Positions 63,584 through 64,000 of a stretch of DNA of 64,000 nucleotides are shown here, in pieces. Source of the DNA: Desulfosediminicola flagellatus. Lineage in GTDB: Bacteria > Desulfobacterota > Desulfobulbia > Desulfobulbales > Desulfocapsaceae. How positions within the stretch are numbered: position 1 is the stretch's first letter; every line of letters begins with the position of its first letter. A program made the position numbers and the translations under genes. Under the pieces are notes generated by a model. That model ran no database searches. It was not told the DNA's origin and saw only the letters and a program-made list of their open reading frames with translations. The DNA lies in assembly GCF_005116655.2 (NCBI RefSeq), contig NZ_CP050698.1:4938001-5002000 (forward strand). The letters run 5' to 3'.

Positions 63584-64000
63584 ATGAAACAGATACATTC
63601 AATACGACCACTCACTGCTTTCAGGCAAATCTCAACTACTCTGTTGATTAGCTGCTTTCTGATTCCTGCCGTACAACCTGCACTGGCAGCGCCGAACTCT
63701 ATTCAATCGTGCATTGAGGAAAAGTTCCAGTCTGCACCGGACTCTATGACCATGGGTGAGATTCGCTCTGCATGTCAATCACAGGCAACAGCAGAACAAC
63801 AACCAATAGCCGAAGATTCAACACAGCCCGGCGCTATTGAAACACGCATTCAGATGGACAGGGAAAACGTCTTAAAACCCTTTACCATCATGTCTCACAA
63901 GCAAAACTATATACTCCTGGGTGCCTACAATTTTAAGGGATACAATTCAGAGGAATTTGAAACTGCCTTTGACAAGGATTCGATCGATCTGGATGATATC
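63584..64000 (+). CDS. pldA: outer-membrane phospholipase A (partial, N-terminal part)
   Basis: Only 139 codons are present before the right edge. A signal peptide runs to about residue 35 (STTLLISCFLIPAVQPALA). The mature part RMQMDRE-like ETRIQMDRENVLKPFTIMSHKQNYILLGAYNFKGYNSEEF is typical of the N-terminal strap of phospholipase A1 (OmpLA), which hydrolyses phospholipids in the outer membrane as a calcium-dependent dimer. The catalytic Ser/His lie downstream and are not visible, so activity cannot be judged. Confidence 0.82.
   Translation, partial: MKQIHSIRPLTAFRQISTTLLISCFLIPAVQPALAAPNSIQSCIEEKFQSAPDSMTMGEIRSACQSQATAEQQPIAEDSTQPGAIETRIQMDRENVLKPFTIMSHKQNYILLGAYNFKGYNSEEFETAFDKDSIDLDDI

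Overview
The window reads as a chromosomal segment of an anaerobic, Gram-negative bacterium, most likely a Desulfobacterota (deltaproteobacterial) sediment-type organism. This is an inference from gene content: a tungsten aldehyde:ferredoxin oxidoreductase with a MoaD-like partner, a glycyl radical enzyme, a methyltransferase with in-frame UGA codons that look like selenocysteine, a DctPQM TRAP transporter, DUF6765 and DUF1538 proteins, and an outer-membrane phospholipase A. No rRNA, CRISPR array, prophage, insertion sequence or plasmid-type gene was seen. By eye the base composition is moderate (mid-forties percent GC) and fairly even, with AT-rich, gene-poor stretches near 48.5-50.4 kb, 51.7-52.7 kb and 62 kb.

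Layout. 0-8.7 kb is a sugar-acid catabolic island: dgoA-dgoK diverge from dgoD-dgoR-dctPQM-gntK-gnd, which would import and degrade D-galactonate by the De Ley-Doudoroff route, with gluconate kinase and 6-phosphogluconate dehydrogenase attached. 9-12.7 kb holds a tRNA-Met(CAT), groEL-groES and ilvE. 13-30.4 kb is mixed housekeeping, transport and signalling: an AI-2E-type permease, histidine kinases, an ALDH7-type dehydrogenase, a protein with a DisA/DAC-like C-terminal domain, DUF2177 and DUF1295 membrane proteins, uvsE, a PAS-LuxR regulator, selO, AEC and EamA transporters, an Lrp regulator and a response regulator. 30.4-36.3 kb has tryptophanase, a rhomboid protease, the AOR-MoaD pair and an amidohydrolase. 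36.5-42.4 kb has a cupin-phosphoesterase pair, TerB-like and VF530 proteins, an rRNA/tRNA methyltransferase with truA, and an OafA-type acyltransferase.

43-48.5 kb carries the most unusual gene: an ArsM-like methyltransferase readable at full length only if two UGA codons are decoded as selenocysteine. Each UGA is followed at the right distance by a small hairpin with G in the first two loop positions. A small membrane protein and a cysteine-cluster protein follow it. Next come a flavodoxin-fold reductase, a PII-like/DUF1538/DUF1538 module and a cold-shock gene. 48.5-54 kb is gene-poor around enolase, with an AP2-like small protein and a hypothetical gene.

54-64 kb has an M48 lipoprotein protease, a ubiquitin-like/Mut7-C protein, an SDR, an unknown secreted protein, a DUF6765 protein, an operon of a glycyl radical enzyme with an SCP2-like protein (no activating enzyme adjacent), an MscS channel and the start of a phospholipase A gene. 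All assignments come from reading motifs by eye, without database searches.
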